DNA of 43,044 nt from Gammaproteobacteria bacterium. Lineage in GTDB: Bacteria; Pseudomonadota; Gammaproteobacteria; Legionellales; Legionellaceae. A model generated the notes under the pieces. The model made no database searches. It was not told the DNA's origin and saw only the letters and a program-made list of their open reading frames with translations. The stretch lies in contig JAHZKG010000014.1 of the NCBI GenBank assembly GCA_022600515.1, forward strand, positions 1 through 43,044. Direction: 5' to 3'. Below are positions 32,911 to 43,024 of the stretch, in pieces (the stretch's first letter is position 1; every line of letters begins with the position of its first letter). The position numbers and the translations under genes were made by a program.

Positions 32911-35900
32911 TTAAAAATCATCATTTCGATGGTCTGCCGCAAGATAAGTGTACATGGTAGGGACCACAAAGAGTGTAAAGCAAGTGCCGATTAAAAGCCC
33001 GCTTGAAATAACAAGACCAATATCAAAACGGCTAACAGCCCCCGCACCTGATGCAAAAAGTAACGGTGAAACGCCGAACACCATGGCAGCCGTTGTCATT
33101 AAAATAGGACGCAGACGGGTGCTTGCTGCTTCTTCTACTGCAGCACGCCGGGTAAGTTTTTTCTCGCGTTGTAAGTGATTTGCAAAATCAACGATCAGAA
33201 TGCCATGTTTACTGATTAAGCCTATTAACGTAATTAAGCCAACTTGTGTATAAATATTAATGGTCGCGGCGCCTAAATTGAGCGGAATTAAAGCCCCGCA
33301 AAGCGACATGGGGACACTGATGAGAATAATCAGCGGATCTCGAAAGCTTTCATACTGTGCAGACAGAACCAAGAAAATAATAATAATTGACAGGAAAAAG
33401 GCAAAAATGAGAGCGTTACCTTCTTGCATAAACTGTCTCGATTGCGCGGCATAATCAAACGTAAAGCCTTTCGGAAGTACATCTGCGGCCGCTTCTTGTA
33501 AAAAACTTAAGCACTCACCAAGCGTTGTTCCTGGTGTCGTGACGCCATGAATAGTAGCAGCATTTAGTTGCTGAAAATGTGTAATGGCATTGGGCTGTGT
33601 TTTTTCAACCGGTGTGACAACGGTTGAGAGGGGCACCATGGTGTTATTGATGGTTTTTACATGAATTTGCCCTAATTGCTCTGATGTCATACGGAATTGT
33701 CGCTCAAGCTGCGGAATGACTTGGTAGCTTCTGCCTTCTAAATTAAAATAATTAGTATAACCGCCAGACAAGGCGCCACTTAAGTTATTCCCAATGACTT
33801 TCATGTCTAAGCCTAAATCAGCTGCTTTAGCCCGGTTAATTTGAAGCTCAACTTCAGGCTGATTGAATTTTAGGCTGTTATCTAGGTAAATAAATAAGCC
33901 GCTCTCTTGGGCTTTGATTAAGAGCTTATCGGATATATCCAATAAACTCGTAAAATCATTACTTGTTTTTATAACAAATTGGATAGGCGTGCCGCCGCCA
34001 CCACCTGGTAGTGATGCAGGAATAACGGCAAAGTTTTTCATGCCTGGCACCGTATTAAGGGCTTCTTGGAGCGGTTTTTTCATTTCAAATTGCGTTCTAT
34101 CTCGCGCGCCCCAAGGCTTCAGCACAATGCCTGAGATAGGGGAGGAATTATTGACAATAAAATAGTGCGCTGTTTCAGGAAAATTCATAAATATTTTTTC
34201 GAACGGTTTGGTGAATGCTTCGATGTATTCTAAAGTTGCTGATTTAGGTGGGGTTCCGACAACAAAAAAGAAGCCTTGGTCTTCTTCTGGTGCTGTTTCA
34301 GCCGGTGTCTTCAAATAAAGATAAGGCAAAATTAAAAGCACAACAACAGAAAACACAATCATTATTTCACGTGTATCAAGTAGCTTATGCAGCCAGTGTT
34401 TGTATTTGAGCCGTAAGGTTTGAAATATATTATCGACTGTTTTTGCGAGTTGTCCTTCGTTCATCTCGGTTGTCAGTATTTTAGAACACATCATCGGTGA
34501 GAGTGTGAGTGCAATGACCCCTGAGATAATAACGGCTGACGCTAAGGTAAAGGCAAATTCTTTGAATAAGGCACCCGTTAAGCCAGACATAAAGCCAATG
34601 GGTGCATACACAGCCGCAAGGGTGATGGTCATGGCAATAACAGGGGTTGCAATCTCACGCGCACCCATAAGCGCTGCTTGAAACGGCGTTTTACCTGACT
34701 CAATATGGCGATGCACATTTTCAACCACCACAATCGCATCATCAACAACAAGGCCAATGGCCAAAACAAAAGCGAGTAATGTGAGTAAGTTAATGGAGTA
34801 GCCTAAGAAAAACATGAACGTGCACACACCAATCAGCGAGAGTGGAATGGTAACGACAGGAATGAGCACGGAACGTAGCGACCCTAAAAAAAGAAAAATA
34901 ACAACAATTACGATTAAGGCAGCTTCAATAATGGTTGAAACCACTTCATGTATCGATGCACGAATAAAATCAGTTGCATCATAGACCACCGTGCCTTTGA
35001 GTGACGGCGGAAACTGTGGCACAAGTGATTCAAATGATTGACGCACTTGTGTAATAACATTGAGTGGGTTAGCGCTTGGGGTGGGTGTAATGCCGATGAA
35101 TACTGCTTTTTTACCATTGAAAATAACAGAAGAATCATAATTTTGAGAGCCCAGCTTCACGCGTCCAATGTCACGTAGGCGAATAATCGATCCGTTATTA
35201 TTTCGAATAATAATTTGGCTAAAAGCCTCTGCATTACTCAAGTCAGTATTGGCTCGAATACTAACGGCGACATATTCGCTTTTGGTGCGTCCAGCGGCCG
35301 TTAAAAAATTATTATTTTTAAGTACCTGTGAGACGTCAGCCGGTGTGACGTTCAGTGCAGCCATTTTATTTGGATTAAGAAAAATACGCATTGCATACAC
35401 TTGCCCACCTAAAATATCAGCTTTTGAAACCCCTGTGATGGTTTCAAGTTGGGGCTTGACCACGCGCGTTGCATAGTCTGTAATTTGTTGCGGGGTCATA
35501 TCAGGGCTATTTAAGCTTAAATATAATAAATCAGTTGCAGTATCAGATGACTTAATAATCACAGGATCTTCTGCTTCTGGAGGCAGCTGATTTAAGGTTT
35601 GTTGGACTTTGCTCATGACATCGGTAAAAGCAACTTGTGAATCAAACCCTAACTTAATATTCAGTGTAATCTTACTGGTGCCTAGCGTGCTGGAGGAGGT
35701 CATGTAGTCAACACCTTCAGCGCTTGCTACAGCACTTTCAATCGGTGTTGTAATAAAGCCTGCAATAAGATTTGCATCAGCACCAGGATATTTGGTGGTG
35801 ACCGTAATCACCGTGTTGTCCATTTTAGGGTATTGTCGAATGGACATATTCAGCAGTGAATTGAAGCCAAATAATAAAATCAAAAGACTCACAACGGTCG

Positions 35901-35940
35901 CGAGAACTGGGCGCTTAATATATAAATCGGTAAAGTGCAT
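32911..35940 (-). CDS. RND-family multidrug efflux permease (HAE1-type)
   Basis: Encodes 1009 residues, the usual size of HAE1 inner-membrane pumps (AcrB, MexB, MdtB/C relatives). It begins MHFTDLYIKRPVLATVVSLL, the canonical first helix. The proton-relay Asp pair is present in helix 4 (AIGLVVDDAIVVVENVHRHI), the large periplasmic loops occur twice, and the last helices read FRDPLIILISVPMSLCGALI and RLRPILMTTAAMVFGVSPLL. Such pumps use the proton gradient to export drugs, detergents or host antimicrobial lipids from the periplasm. The gene starts 4 bases after the adaptor stop; no TolC-type outer-membrane gene is adjacent, so a shared channel elsewhere is assumed. Confidence 0.93.
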   Translation of the reverse strand: MHFTDLYIKRPVLATVVSLLILLFGFNSLLNMSIRQYPKMDNTVITVTTKYPGADANLIAGFITTPIESAVASAEGVDYMTSSSTLGTSKITLNIKLGFDSQVAFTDVMSKVQQTLNQLPPEAEDPVIIKSSDTATDLLYLSLNSPDMTPQQITDYATRVVKPQLETITGVSKADILGGQVYAMRIFLNPNKMAALNVTPADVSQVLKNNNFLTAAGRTKSEYVAVSIRANTDLSNAEAFSQIIIRNNNGSIIRLRDIGRVKLGSQNYDSSVIFNGKKAVFIGITPTPSANPLNVITQVRQSFESLVPQFPPSLKGTVVYDATDFIRASIHEVVSTIIEAALIVIVVIFLFLGSLRSVLIPVVTIPLSLIGVCTFMFFLGYSINLLTLLAFVLAIGLVVDDAIVVVENVHRHIESGKTPFQAALMGAREIATPVIAMTITLAAVYAPIGFMSGLTGALFKEFAFTLASAVIISGVIALTLSPMMCSKILTTEMNEGQLAKTVDNIFQTLRLKYKHWLHKLLDTREIMIVFSVVVLLILPYLYLKTPAETAPEEDQGFFFVVGTPPKSATLEYIEAFTKPFEKIFMNFPETAHYFIVNNSSPISGIVLKPWGARDRTQFEMKKPLQEALNTVPGMKNFAVIPASLPGGGGGTPIQFVIKTSNDFTSLLDISDKLLIKAQESGLFIYLDNSLKFNQPEVELQINRAKAADLGLDMKVIGNNLSGALSGGYTNYFNLEGRSYQVIPQLERQFRMTSEQLGQIHVKTINNTMVPLSTVVTPVEKTQPNAITHFQQLNAATIHGVTTPGTTLGECLSFLQEAAADVLPKGFTFDYAAQSRQFMQEGNALIFAFFLSIIIIFLVLSAQYESFRDPLIILISVPMSLCGALIPLNLGAATINIYTQVGLITLIGLISKHGILIVDFANHLQREKKLTRRAAVEEAASTRLRPILMTTAAMVFGVSPLLFASGAGAVSRFDIGLVISSGLLIGTCFTLFVVPTMYTYLAADHRNDDF

Positions 35941-35944
35941 GCGT

Positions 35945-37234
35945 TTACTCGCCTAAATGAGTTGTGTTTCTAAGGGTATTCAGAGGCACATGATTGTTAA
36001 TCACAACTCGTGTATCATCTTGCAGCTTCACTTCACCTGCACTCACCACTTGCTGATCGGCTTCAAGGCCTTTAGTAATCATCACTTGATTGCCTTGTTC
36101 ATCTCCTGTTGTTACAAACACACGTTTGACAACCAGTATGTCTTGATTGTTTTTATCTTTTTTAGGCAGAATTAAAAAAACAGAGTTACCATATAAGCTA
36201 TATGAGATAGCTGTAGTAGGTAATGTCAGTGCGTTTGGAATGCTGGGTTGCTCGATTTCAACCGACGCAAACATACCCGGAATAAATGCATAATTTGTGA
36301 TGTTTTCTGCTTGATTTTTTTCGGTGCTACAGGTAATTTTTGTACGGGTGGTATTCGGAATTTTTTGAGATTCTACCAGTGAAGCCGGTATTTTTTCGTT
36401 AAATACCTCAGCAGGACAATTAGAAAGCGTTGCCTGGATTTTCACATTATGGGTTTGGGTATCTGCTTTGGCATTAATGGCTGTGATACTGCCAGAAAAT
36501 AGCTTGTCTGTATTGGGCTCGATTGAAAATAAAATCCGTTGTTTGACATGAATTTTAGGTAATAACTGTTCGGGAATATAAAATTCAAGAAAAAGAGGAT
36601 CAAGTGATTGAAGCGTTACAATATTTGTTTGGCCTGGGGTTATATATTCACCTAAATTAATTAAGCGAATGCCAAGGCGACCGGCAAAAGGGGTTGTAAT
36701 ATGTTTTTGCTTTATACTCACGCTTGTTCTTTCAACTTTGGCTTCAGCTTCTAGCATTTGAGCTTTGGCTGTATCGACTTCTGATTGAGAGGTTGCGTTT
36801 TTTCTCATGAGCTGTACTTGGCGTTTATAATTCACCTTTTGTAGTACTAAGTCGGCTTGGTTAAATTTTAGCGTGGCTTTATCCGTGCGATCGTCAATAT
36901 CAATCAGAGCAACATCTTTTTCAACGGTTTCACCGGATGTAAAGTGAATATCAACGACGTTTCCTGCAGCCTCTGAATTAATATCTACGCCATTGACTGC
37001 AACAAAAGATGCAACCGTATTTAAGTTAGGTTGCCAATTGTCTTGATTCACGGTGACAGAAGCAACACTGACAGCAGGTGGCGTATAGTTTTTGAAAAAC
37101 TGATTAATTAATACACGCTTGGTAATATTAAAAAGAATGAGTCCACCAAACACAATACTTAAAGCAATAACCATCAGTGTCATGGGTTTGATTGGTTTTC
37201 TAGATTTTTTTCGTGAGAAAAATGCGTTAAGCAT
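35945..37234 (-). CDS. RND efflux periplasmic adaptor (MFP) subunit
   Basis: Encodes 429 residues; ATG at 37234 preceded by GGGA. Residues about 18-38 (TLMVIALSIVFGGLILFNIT) are an N-terminal membrane anchor. The lipoyl halves lie in GVDINSEAAGNVVDIHFTSG and KHITTPFAGRLGIRLINLGE, with a short alpha-hairpin between them (about 115-170). Beta-barrel and membrane-proximal domains follow (LFLEFYIPEQ to the C terminus). An insertion around residues 270-310, with cysteines in LSNCPAEVF and TKITCSTEKN that may form a disulphide, is longer than in AcrA. It links the permease to an outer-membrane channel. It is the first gene of the adaptor-permease-cupin operon. Confidence 0.9.
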   Translation of the reverse strand: MLNAFFSRKKSRKPIKPMTLMVIALSIVFGGLILFNITKRVLINQFFKNYTPPAVSVASVTVNQDNWQPNLNTVASFVAVNGVDINSEAAGNVVDIHFTSGETVEKDVALIDIDDRTDKATLKFNQADLVLQKVNYKRQVQLMRKNATSQSEVDTAKAQMLEAEAKVERTSVSIKQKHITTPFAGRLGIRLINLGEYITPGQTNIVTLQSLDPLFLEFYIPEQLLPKIHVKQRILFSIEPNTDKLFSGSITAINAKADTQTHNVKIQATLSNCPAEVFNEKIPASLVESQKIPNTTRTKITCSTEKNQAENITNYAFIPGMFASVEIEQPSIPNALTLPTTAISYSLYGNSVFLILPKKDKNNQDILVVKRVFVTTGDEQGNQVMITKGLEADQQVVSAGEVKLQDDTRVVINNHVPLNTLRNTTHLGE

Positions 37235-37343
37235 TAGCCGTCCCTTATGCCAAATTATGCTTATTTTTCTGATGGTACAACGGATAATACAGCTTGTCGA
37301 ATGCTGCTATTTTTTTCGTACCTGGCACCATTGATTTATATCA

Positions 37344-37781
37344 TTAATTGCGCAAGAAAAAGTCAGCTCCAATTCCAAAACGAGCTTTTAATCCTATTAT
37401 TTGTGATTTTGATAAAGCTCTCTCGCCACTTAGAAATTTAGACACATTACCTTGATTACCAAAAATATCGATTAAGTCTTTTTGTGTTAAATTATTTTTT
37501 TTCATTAAATATTTAACCATTTCAATATTAGTAACATCGGTTCCAATTTCAGAATGCGTTGAATTATCATATTCTTCTAAATTTTCACCCATTATTAACA
37601 TGGCTTGTGCTAAGGGATGATGTCCATCATCCCTTATTGCATCGATTAATTCATCTAAATAAGACTCAATAATGCCATACTCTTTATCATTACGAGGTCT
37701 TTTAAATGCAAAAACAGGAATATGAAATTCATGCTTTGATCTCACATCAATATAATCAAGAGTTAGTGCATTAGCATTCAT
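37344..37781 (-). CDS. higA: HigA-type antitoxin with C-terminal helix-turn-helix
   Basis: Encodes 145 residues. The N-terminal 85 residues have no motif I know but match HigA-like antitoxins of this size (YGIIESYLDELIDAIRDDGH-type helical segment). The C-terminal half is an XRE-type helix-turn-helix: VKYLMKKNNLTQKDLIDIFG, then NQGNVSKFLSGERALSKSQI, ending ARFGIGADFFLRN. HigA binds and neutralises HigB and represses the operon. Its ATG overlaps the toxin stop by four bases, so translation is coupled, with the toxin gene first as is usual for higBA. Confidence 0.85.
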   Translation of the reverse strand: MNANALTLDYIDVRSKHEFHIPVFAFKRPRNDKEYGIIESYLDELIDAIRDDGHHPLAQAMLIMGENLEEYDNSTHSEIGTDVTNIEMVKYLMKKNNLTQKDLIDIFGNQGNVSKFLSGERALSKSQIIGLKARFGIGADFFLRN

Positions 37782-38104
37782 AAATCACCTCGTTTTAACT
37801 TTAGTTGGCTATCTCGTTTGCTATATTCTGCAAGAGTCCAAAGGGCGCGAACATAACATGTTTGAGTGTTGTAATGTATAGCTGTAATCAATCTATAATT
37901 ATTACTGCCAATATTAAACACGGTGTACCCGTGAACAGAATCAACACTATTAAAAATATTTCTTAGCTCAATTAAATTGTTAATTTTGGAGTGATTAACT
38001 TTGAAATACCACTCAATTAAAGGAAGTTTTGAAGGAAGTTTTGATTGCGTGTTAATTTCATAATATTCTTTCACCTTTTTACGTGAAATAACTCTCAAAA
38101 TCAT
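37778..38104 (-). CDS. higB: HigB-family mRNA interferase toxin
   Basis: Encodes 108 residues from the ATG at 38104; the TTG two codons upstream is less likely. The sequence MILRVISRKKVKEYYEINTQ, then PLIEWYFKVNHSKINNLIEL, FNIGSNNYRLITAIHYNTQT and the final VRALWTLAEYSKRD is that of the HigB_toxin family (YxLIxxIxxxxxxxYVRxxxTHxEY). The usual THAEYD ending is WTLAEYSKR here, so the conserved His is replaced by Leu, which might weaken activity. Family members cleave mRNA on the ribosome. Upstream at about 38135-38140 a TTGACA (minus strand) could be the -35 of the operon. Confidence 0.85.
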   Translation of the reverse strand: MILRVISRKKVKEYYEINTQSKLPSKLPLIEWYFKVNHSKINNLIELRNIFNSVDSVHGYTVFNIGSNNYRLITAIHYNTQTCYVRALWTLAEYSKRDSQLKLKRGDL

Positions 38105-38386
38105 GCTCAATTTAATTAATTTATACCTATATAATATGTCAAAAAGGAATTATTATGAATAAGACATATTTTTGTTTATTGTAACTTCATGAAAATGCTA
38201 GGCAGTGTGTGTGTGGCGTATTGTTAATTTGTCGTTTTTTTAAATTTAGTAATTCGCTACACACAGAAAAAAAAGTGCTAGGTGATGTTTCAGGTAAGCG
38301 ATAAAGTTTTATTGCTGGATTGGCAGTCAATAAAATTATTTCACCACTGTGCTATCAGGGTACGTTCGACTCTAAGTTGACGGTGC

Positions 38387-40972
38387 CTATTTTTTTGTTA
38401 CTTTAAATACTAGCTGATTATCTTCTAGCGCTACCTGAATGGTTTCACCGGGTTTGAATGCGCCTTTTAGTAAATCTTCAGCCAATGGATTCTCAAGTTG
38501 CTGCTGAATGGTGCGTTTGAGAGGTCTTGCACCATACACAGGATCAAAGCCTGCTTTGGCAATGTGTGAGAGGGCATCTGCACTTAGATTAAGCCCAATA
38601 TCTTGTGCATGCAGTCGCGCTTCTAAATGCTTAATTTGAATCGAGGCAATATTCGCAATTTGTGGCTCAGTGAGTGCATGGAATACCACACTTTCGTCAA
38701 TGCGATTAATAAATTCAGGACGAAATTCTTGCCCAACAAGCGCCATAACAGCGGCTTTTGTTTTATCATAATTATCTTCAGCACTCATTTCTTGAATAAG
38801 ATGCGAGCCTAAATTAGAGGTCATCACAATCACCGTATTTCTGAAATCAACCGTACGGCCTTGCCCATCGGTTAATCGACCATCATCAAGTACTTGAAGC
38901 AGAATATTAAACACATCAGCATGTGCTTTTTCTACTTCATCAAGCAATATCACCGAATAAGGTCTTCGACGAACGGCCTCTGTAATATAGCCGCCTTCTT
39001 CATAACCGACATAGCCAGGAGGCGCACCAATTAAACGCGCCACTGAATGTTTTTCCATGAACTCAGACATATCAATGCGAACCATGGCTTCAGGTGTATC
39101 AAACATAAACGTTGCGAGCGCTTTACAGAGTTCTGTTTTACCCACACCGGTTGGACCAAGAAATAGAAACGATCCGATAGGGCGACTCGGATCGGATAAG
39201 CCAGCACGTGAGCGTCGTATCGCATTAGACACAGCATTAACTGCTTCGTTCTGACCAATGACTTGTTGATGTAGCACGGTTTCCATTTGGAGTAATTTTT
39301 CTTTTTCACCTTCAAGCATTTTAGCCACTGGAATACCGGTCCATTTAGACACAACGTCAGCAATTTCTTCCTCTGTGACTTTGTTACGAAAGAGTTTGGT
39401 TTCGGGTTGTTCTATACTGGCGGCATCGATGAGTGCTTTTTCAAGCTCAGGAATGCGCCCATATTGTAGTTCAGACATGCGGCTTAAATCACCTGCACGT
39501 TTAGCAGATTCCATTTCAAGTTTGGCTTGCTCTAACTGCTCTTTGATTTGCGTTGTGCCCTGTAAGCTGGCTTTTTCAGCTTTCCAAATATCATTCAGAT
39601 CGGCATACTCTTTTTCGAGTGTCTGAATGTTTTCTTCAAGATTGGCCAAGCGTTTTTTAGAGGCATCATCGGATTCTTTTTTAAGGGCTTCCCGTTCGAT
39701 TTTTAATTGAATAAGGCGCCTATCGAGTTTATCCATGCTTTCAGGTTTAGAGTCAATTTCCATACGAATTTGACTGCCAGCCTCATCAATTAGATCAATT
39801 GCTTTATCAGGGAGTTGTCTGTCAGTAATATAGCGATGCGAAAGCGTTGCTGCAGCAACAATAGCAGGATCGGTAATTTCAACTCCATGATGCACTTCGT
39901 AGCGTTCTTTTAAGCCGCGTAAAATAGCAATGGTATCTTCTACAGAGGGTTCGTTGACCAATACTTTTTGAAAACGGCGCTCAAGGGCTGCATCTTTTTC
40001 GATATTCTCACGGTATTCATTGAGGGTTGTTGCGCCAATACAATGTAGTTCACCGCGTGCCAAAGCAGGTTTTAACATGTTGCCTGCATCCATTGAGCCT
40101 TCGGCTTTACCGGCGCCTACCATGGTGTGAATTTCATCAATAAATAAAATAATTTGGCCTGCTTGCTTGTCTAAATCTTTGAGTACACCTTTGAGACGCT
40201 CTTCGAATTCGCCTCTAAATTTAGCACCTGCAATCAGAGAGCCCATATCCAGTGAAAGTAAGCGTTTGTTTTTTAAGCCTTCAGGCACTTCGCCATTAAT
40301 AATGCGTTGCGCCAAGCCTTCAGCAATCGCTGTTTTACCAACGCCTGGCTCACCAATGAGCACCGGATTATTTTTGGTACGGCGTTGGAGCACTTGGATG
40401 GTACGGCGGATTTCATCATCACGCCCAATCACGGGATCGAGTTTACCTTGCTCTGCTTGCTCGGTTAAATCTTGTGTATATTTCTCAAGAGATTGACGTT
40501 GTTCTTCAGCATTAGGATCATCAACGCTCTCGCCGCCTCGAATATCATCAATCGCTTGTTCGATTGCTTTTTTGTTAGTGCCGGATGCGACTAATAATTT
40601 ACCCAGGCCGGTTTTATTTTTTTCCATAGCCGCCAGCAAAAATAACTCACTGGAAATATAATTATCCTTTCTTTTTTGAGCAATTTGGTCCGTGATATTA
40701 AGTAATTGCGTGAGGGTATTCGAAACATGAACATCTCCAGGGACGCCAGATACTTTAGGCAGTGCATCGAGTGCCTGGTCGATTAATGTTCTAAGTTTTA
40801 ATAAATTAACACCGGCTTTGCTTAAAAGCGGCCTGCAGCTGCCACCTTGTTGGTCTAGAAACGCTTTCATAAGATGCTCGGGTTCAATAAAATTATTCTC
40901 CCGCCCGAGCGCTAAAGATTGTGCATCTGCAATGGCTGTTTGAAATTTAGACGTCAGTTTGTCCATGCGCAT
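38387..40972 (-). CDS. clpB: protein disaggregase chaperone ClpB
   Basis: Encodes 861 residues (E. coli 857); ATG at 40972 with AAGGAT upstream. ClpB with DnaK rescues aggregated proteins after heat stress. Domains in order: N-terminal Clp_N ([20 protein letters not shown]), AAA-1 with Walker [15 protein letters not shown] and Walker [13 protein letters not shown], the middle coiled-coil domain (about 400-530), AAA-2 with Walker [15 protein letters not shown] and Walker [12 protein letters not shown], and the C-terminal ClpB domain [20 protein letters not shown]. All catalytic residues are present. It is monocistronic and divergent from the S49 peptidase gene. Confidence 0.96.
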   Translation of the reverse strand: MRMDKLTSKFQTAIADAQSLALGRENNFIEPEHLMKAFLDQQGGSCRPLLSKAGVNLLKLRTLIDQALDALPKVSGVPGDVHVSNTLTQLLNITDQIAQKRKDNYISSELFLLAAMEKNKTGLGKLLVASGTNKKAIEQAIDDIRGGESVDDPNAEEQRQSLEKYTQDLTEQAEQGKLDPVIGRDDEIRRTIQVLQRRTKNNPVLIGEPGVGKTAIAEGLAQRIINGEVPEGLKNKRLLSLDMGSLIAGAKFRGEFEERLKGVLKDLDKQAGQIILFIDEIHTMVGAGKAEGSMDAGNMLKPALARGELHCIGATTLNEYRENIEKDAALERRFQKVLVNEPSVEDTIAILRGLKERYEVHHGVEITDPAIVAAATLSHRYITDRQLPDKAIDLIDEAGSQIRMEIDSKPESMDKLDRRLIQLKIEREALKKESDDASKKRLANLEENIQTLEKEYADLNDIWKAEKASLQGTTQIKEQLEQAKLEMESAKRAGDLSRMSELQYGRIPELEKALIDAASIEQPETKLFRNKVTEEEIADVVSKWTGIPVAKMLEGEKEKLLQMETVLHQQVIGQNEAVNAVSNAIRRSRAGLSDPSRPIGSFLFLGPTGVGKTELCKALATFMFDTPEAMVRIDMSEFMEKHSVARLIGAPPGYVGYEEGGYITEAVRRRPYSVILLDEVEKAHADVFNILLQVLDDGRLTDGQGRTVDFRNTVIVMTSNLGSHLIQEMSAEDNYDKTKAAVMALVGQEFRPEFINRIDESVVFHALTEPQIANIASIQIKHLEARLHAQDIGLNLSADALSHIAKAGFDPVYGARPLKRTIQQQLENPLAEDLLKGAFKPGETIQVALEDNQLVFKVTKK

Positions 40973-41006
40973 GATGAATATCCTTAAATTAGATTAATTA
41001 GCTTTA

Positions 41007-41033
41007 ATTATATTAATTCTAGCTGCTCTCAAG
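41007..41033 (-). promoter_or_regulatory. candidate promoter of clpB
   Basis: On the minus strand CTTGAGA (41033-41027) precedes TATAAT (41012-41007), which lies 34 bases before the clpB start. The CTTGA word recalls the sigma32 -35 element, but the expected CCCCAT is absent and the spacer to TATAAT is about 14 bases, so the class is uncertain. Confidence 0.35.
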
Positions 41034-41073
41034 TAAAATGTGGTTATCGTATTCAAAAATCAAGTGCACTCAC

Positions 41074-42003
41074 ATGACGAACTCACAAGAAGTTTTAAAT
41101 CAGCTTATTTTAGATCATTTGGTTGAGCGTAAACGAAAACGTATTTGGCGGTGGGTCTTACGCGCTTTATTTATGTTGCTTGTTGTTTGGATTATTTATG
41201 GTGCGACTGTGTCGCGTCGCGCGGAGATTACGGCACGTGTTAGTCCGCATGTTGGTTTAATTGATATCAAAGGCGTTATTACAGATAAGCAAGCAGCCAG
41301 TGCTGAGAACTTTTCAGAAAGCCTTTCGCATGCGTATGCAAATAAAGGCATGAAAGCATTGGTACTACGTATTGATAGCCCTGGCGGAAGCCCCGTTCAA
41401 GCAGATTATATGTATAATGCGGTACGGTATTACAAAGAAAAATATCCAGATATAAAAACCTATGCGGTGTGTGTCGATTTATGTGCTTCAGCAGCTTATT
41501 ATGTTGCAGCAGCGGCCGATGAAATTTATGCGGCACCCTCAAGCATGGTGGGCTCTATCGGTGTGATTTATAACGGATTTGGTTTTGTAGATACCCTACA
41601 AAAATTAGGGGTAACACGCAGAATGCAAACAGCGGGTTCGAACAAAGGCTTTTTAGATCAATTTTCACCAGAAAAACCAGAAGATGTTGCGTATTTGCAG
41701 CGTATGCTGGATTTAGTGCATGAGCAATTTATTAACAAAGTAAAAGAAGGACGTGGCACACGGCTCAAAATAGATAACGAAACGTTTTCTGGCTTATTTT
41801 GGACCGGTACTCAGGCCAAAACGCGTGGTTTAATAGACGGGTTTGGTAGTAGCGAATCGATTGCGCGTGAGGTGATTAAACTCGACACTTTTGTAGACTA
41901 TACGACCAAAGAAAACGTGATGGAGTTGCTTGCAAAAAACTTAGGTGCTGAAGTTGCAAGCCAGCTGCCTGCAGCATTTGGATTAAAACCAGGACTGCAG
42001 TGA
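41074..42003 (+). CDS. S49-family membrane peptidase (SppA/SohB-like)
   Basis: Encodes 309 residues from the ATG at 41074; a longer reading from 41038 adds 12 residues that do not resemble the family N terminus, and neither has a strong ribosome-binding site. A single membrane helix (about 28-45, LRALFMLLVVWIIYG) anchors the enzyme. The periplasmic S49 domain has LIDIKGVI, LRIDSPGGSPVQAD, the nucleophile Ser in LCASAAYYVAAAAD, SSMVGSIGVIYN, and the general-base Lys in LFWTGTQAKTRGLIDGFG. It is the short, single-domain form of signal peptide peptidase, which degrades leftover signal peptides in the membrane. The Ser-Lys dyad is intact. Confidence 0.92.
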   Translation: MTNSQEVLNQLILDHLVERKRKRIWRWVLRALFMLLVVWIIYGATVSRRAEITARVSPHVGLIDIKGVITDKQAASAENFSESLSHAYANKGMKALVLRIDSPGGSPVQADYMYNAVRYYKEKYPDIKTYAVCVDLCASAAYYVAAAADEIYAAPSSMVGSIGVIYNGFGFVDTLQKLGVTRRMQTAGSNKGFLDQFSPEKPEDVAYLQRMLDLVHEQFINKVKEGRGTRLKIDNETFSGLFWTGTQAKTRGLIDGFGSSESIAREVIKLDTFVDYTTKENVMELLAKNLGAEVASQLPAAFGLKPGLQ

Positions 42004-42010
42004 TTTAATA

Positions 42011-42110
42011 TTCCCCCATCCGCGCTATCGGGCACCTTCCCCCGCGCTCAGCGGGAGAAGGAAAACCATCCTGCTTTGACCTGACAGTGGTGCGCCTACT
42101 CGGGAGTGAC
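42011..42110 (-). repeat. dispersed repeat, copy 3 (partial)
   Basis: About 100 bp related to copies 1 and 2 (same orientation as copy 2), diverging after the ACAGT word. It includes the GC-rich stem-loop (42036-42045 with 42051-42060, one mismatch, loop GCTCA). It starts 7 bases after the stop of the S49 peptidase gene, so the stem-loop lies in its 3' untranslated region and may act as a terminator. Confidence 0.85.
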
Positions 42111-42187
42111 AAACCTTAAGTGAAATTACGTTATTTGCGCGTCATTTGGTCTATTATTTAAGTGTTGATTCAAATCGGACATTTAAA

Positions 42188-43024
42188 ATGTCTAGAAAGG
42201 ATAAACCAATTGAAACAACAGTCGATGAAATGCTCGCATTATTTGATGCTATACCCATCGCTAATGGCGTTGCGCACTTAAGCCGAATATGATCAAATAC
42301 GCACATGGACAGACGCCTTATAGCACAAGAACGTGCTATTCAACATAAATCAGAGCGAGATGGCCGTATCCGCGACCGAATAAAAGCCGTCCTTCTTTAT
42401 GTCAAAGAGATTTGTGCTTATGTTAAATCCGAGTTCAACCTAACCTACACGCGAAGCTGGATGACGAAATGGTTACAAGCGGACGGTTTTCGTTATAAAA
42501 AACCGCATGGCATACCTGCAAAAGCAGACAAGACCAAGCAAGAAGCGTTTATTGAATACTATAAAAAGCTAAAATCTGACCTTCCTAAAAATGAAGTAAT
42601 TTATTTTTTAGATGCATCGCATCCCCAAAATCAAGCAAAGTTGGCCTATGGTTGCACAGCAAAAGGGACTCGAAAACCTGAGAAAATGACTGCTTGTCAA
42701 AAACGAGTCAATTTAATTGCTGGTATTAATTTAGCTGACCATCACATTGAATACGCAGAAGCTAAATGGATAAATGGCGAAAGCATCGCAGCCTTTTTAA
42801 AACAACGTATTAACGCTAAACCTGCCGCTAAAAAAATACATGCCATTTGGGATAATGCGGGTTATCACAAGAGCCAAGCGATACGAGATTTTGTTAAAAC
42901 AACAAATATTGAATGTCATAAAAGCACTATGCTCTCGAGAATCACGGATAATTTTCAGCGTTTAGCTTTTAAGTGCATCATTCACAAAATAAGCTCCCAC
43001 TCCCTCAGCGGTAAAATACGCTAG
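42188..43024 (+). pseudogene. IS630-family transposase, internally deleted
   Basis: The readable frame is 42305-43024 (239 residues); in the same frame a short piece runs from 42188 to a TGA at 42290. IS630-type features include an N-terminal DRIKAVLL segment, KEICAYVKSEFNLTYTRSWM, GFRYKKPHGIPAKADKTKQE, first catalytic Asp in IYFLDASHP, and second Asp in IWDNAGYHKS. The segment normally lying between DRIKAVLL and the KEICAYVK helix (most of the helix-turn-helix linker) is missing at about 42401. After NIECH the FLPPYSPxLNPIE block with the third catalytic residue is absent, and the frame passes near 42920 into SRITDNFQ, which looks like a transposase C-terminal end. It should be inactive. I could not define terminal inverted repeats. 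Confidence 0.75.

Noticed and set aside
38205-38265. Imperfect inverted repeat (GTGTGTGTGGCG with CGCTACACACA) between higB and clpB
   Set aside because: Mismatched arms and long loop; could be a chance pairing of a GT-rich run. No gene or clear signal was found in 38111-38386.
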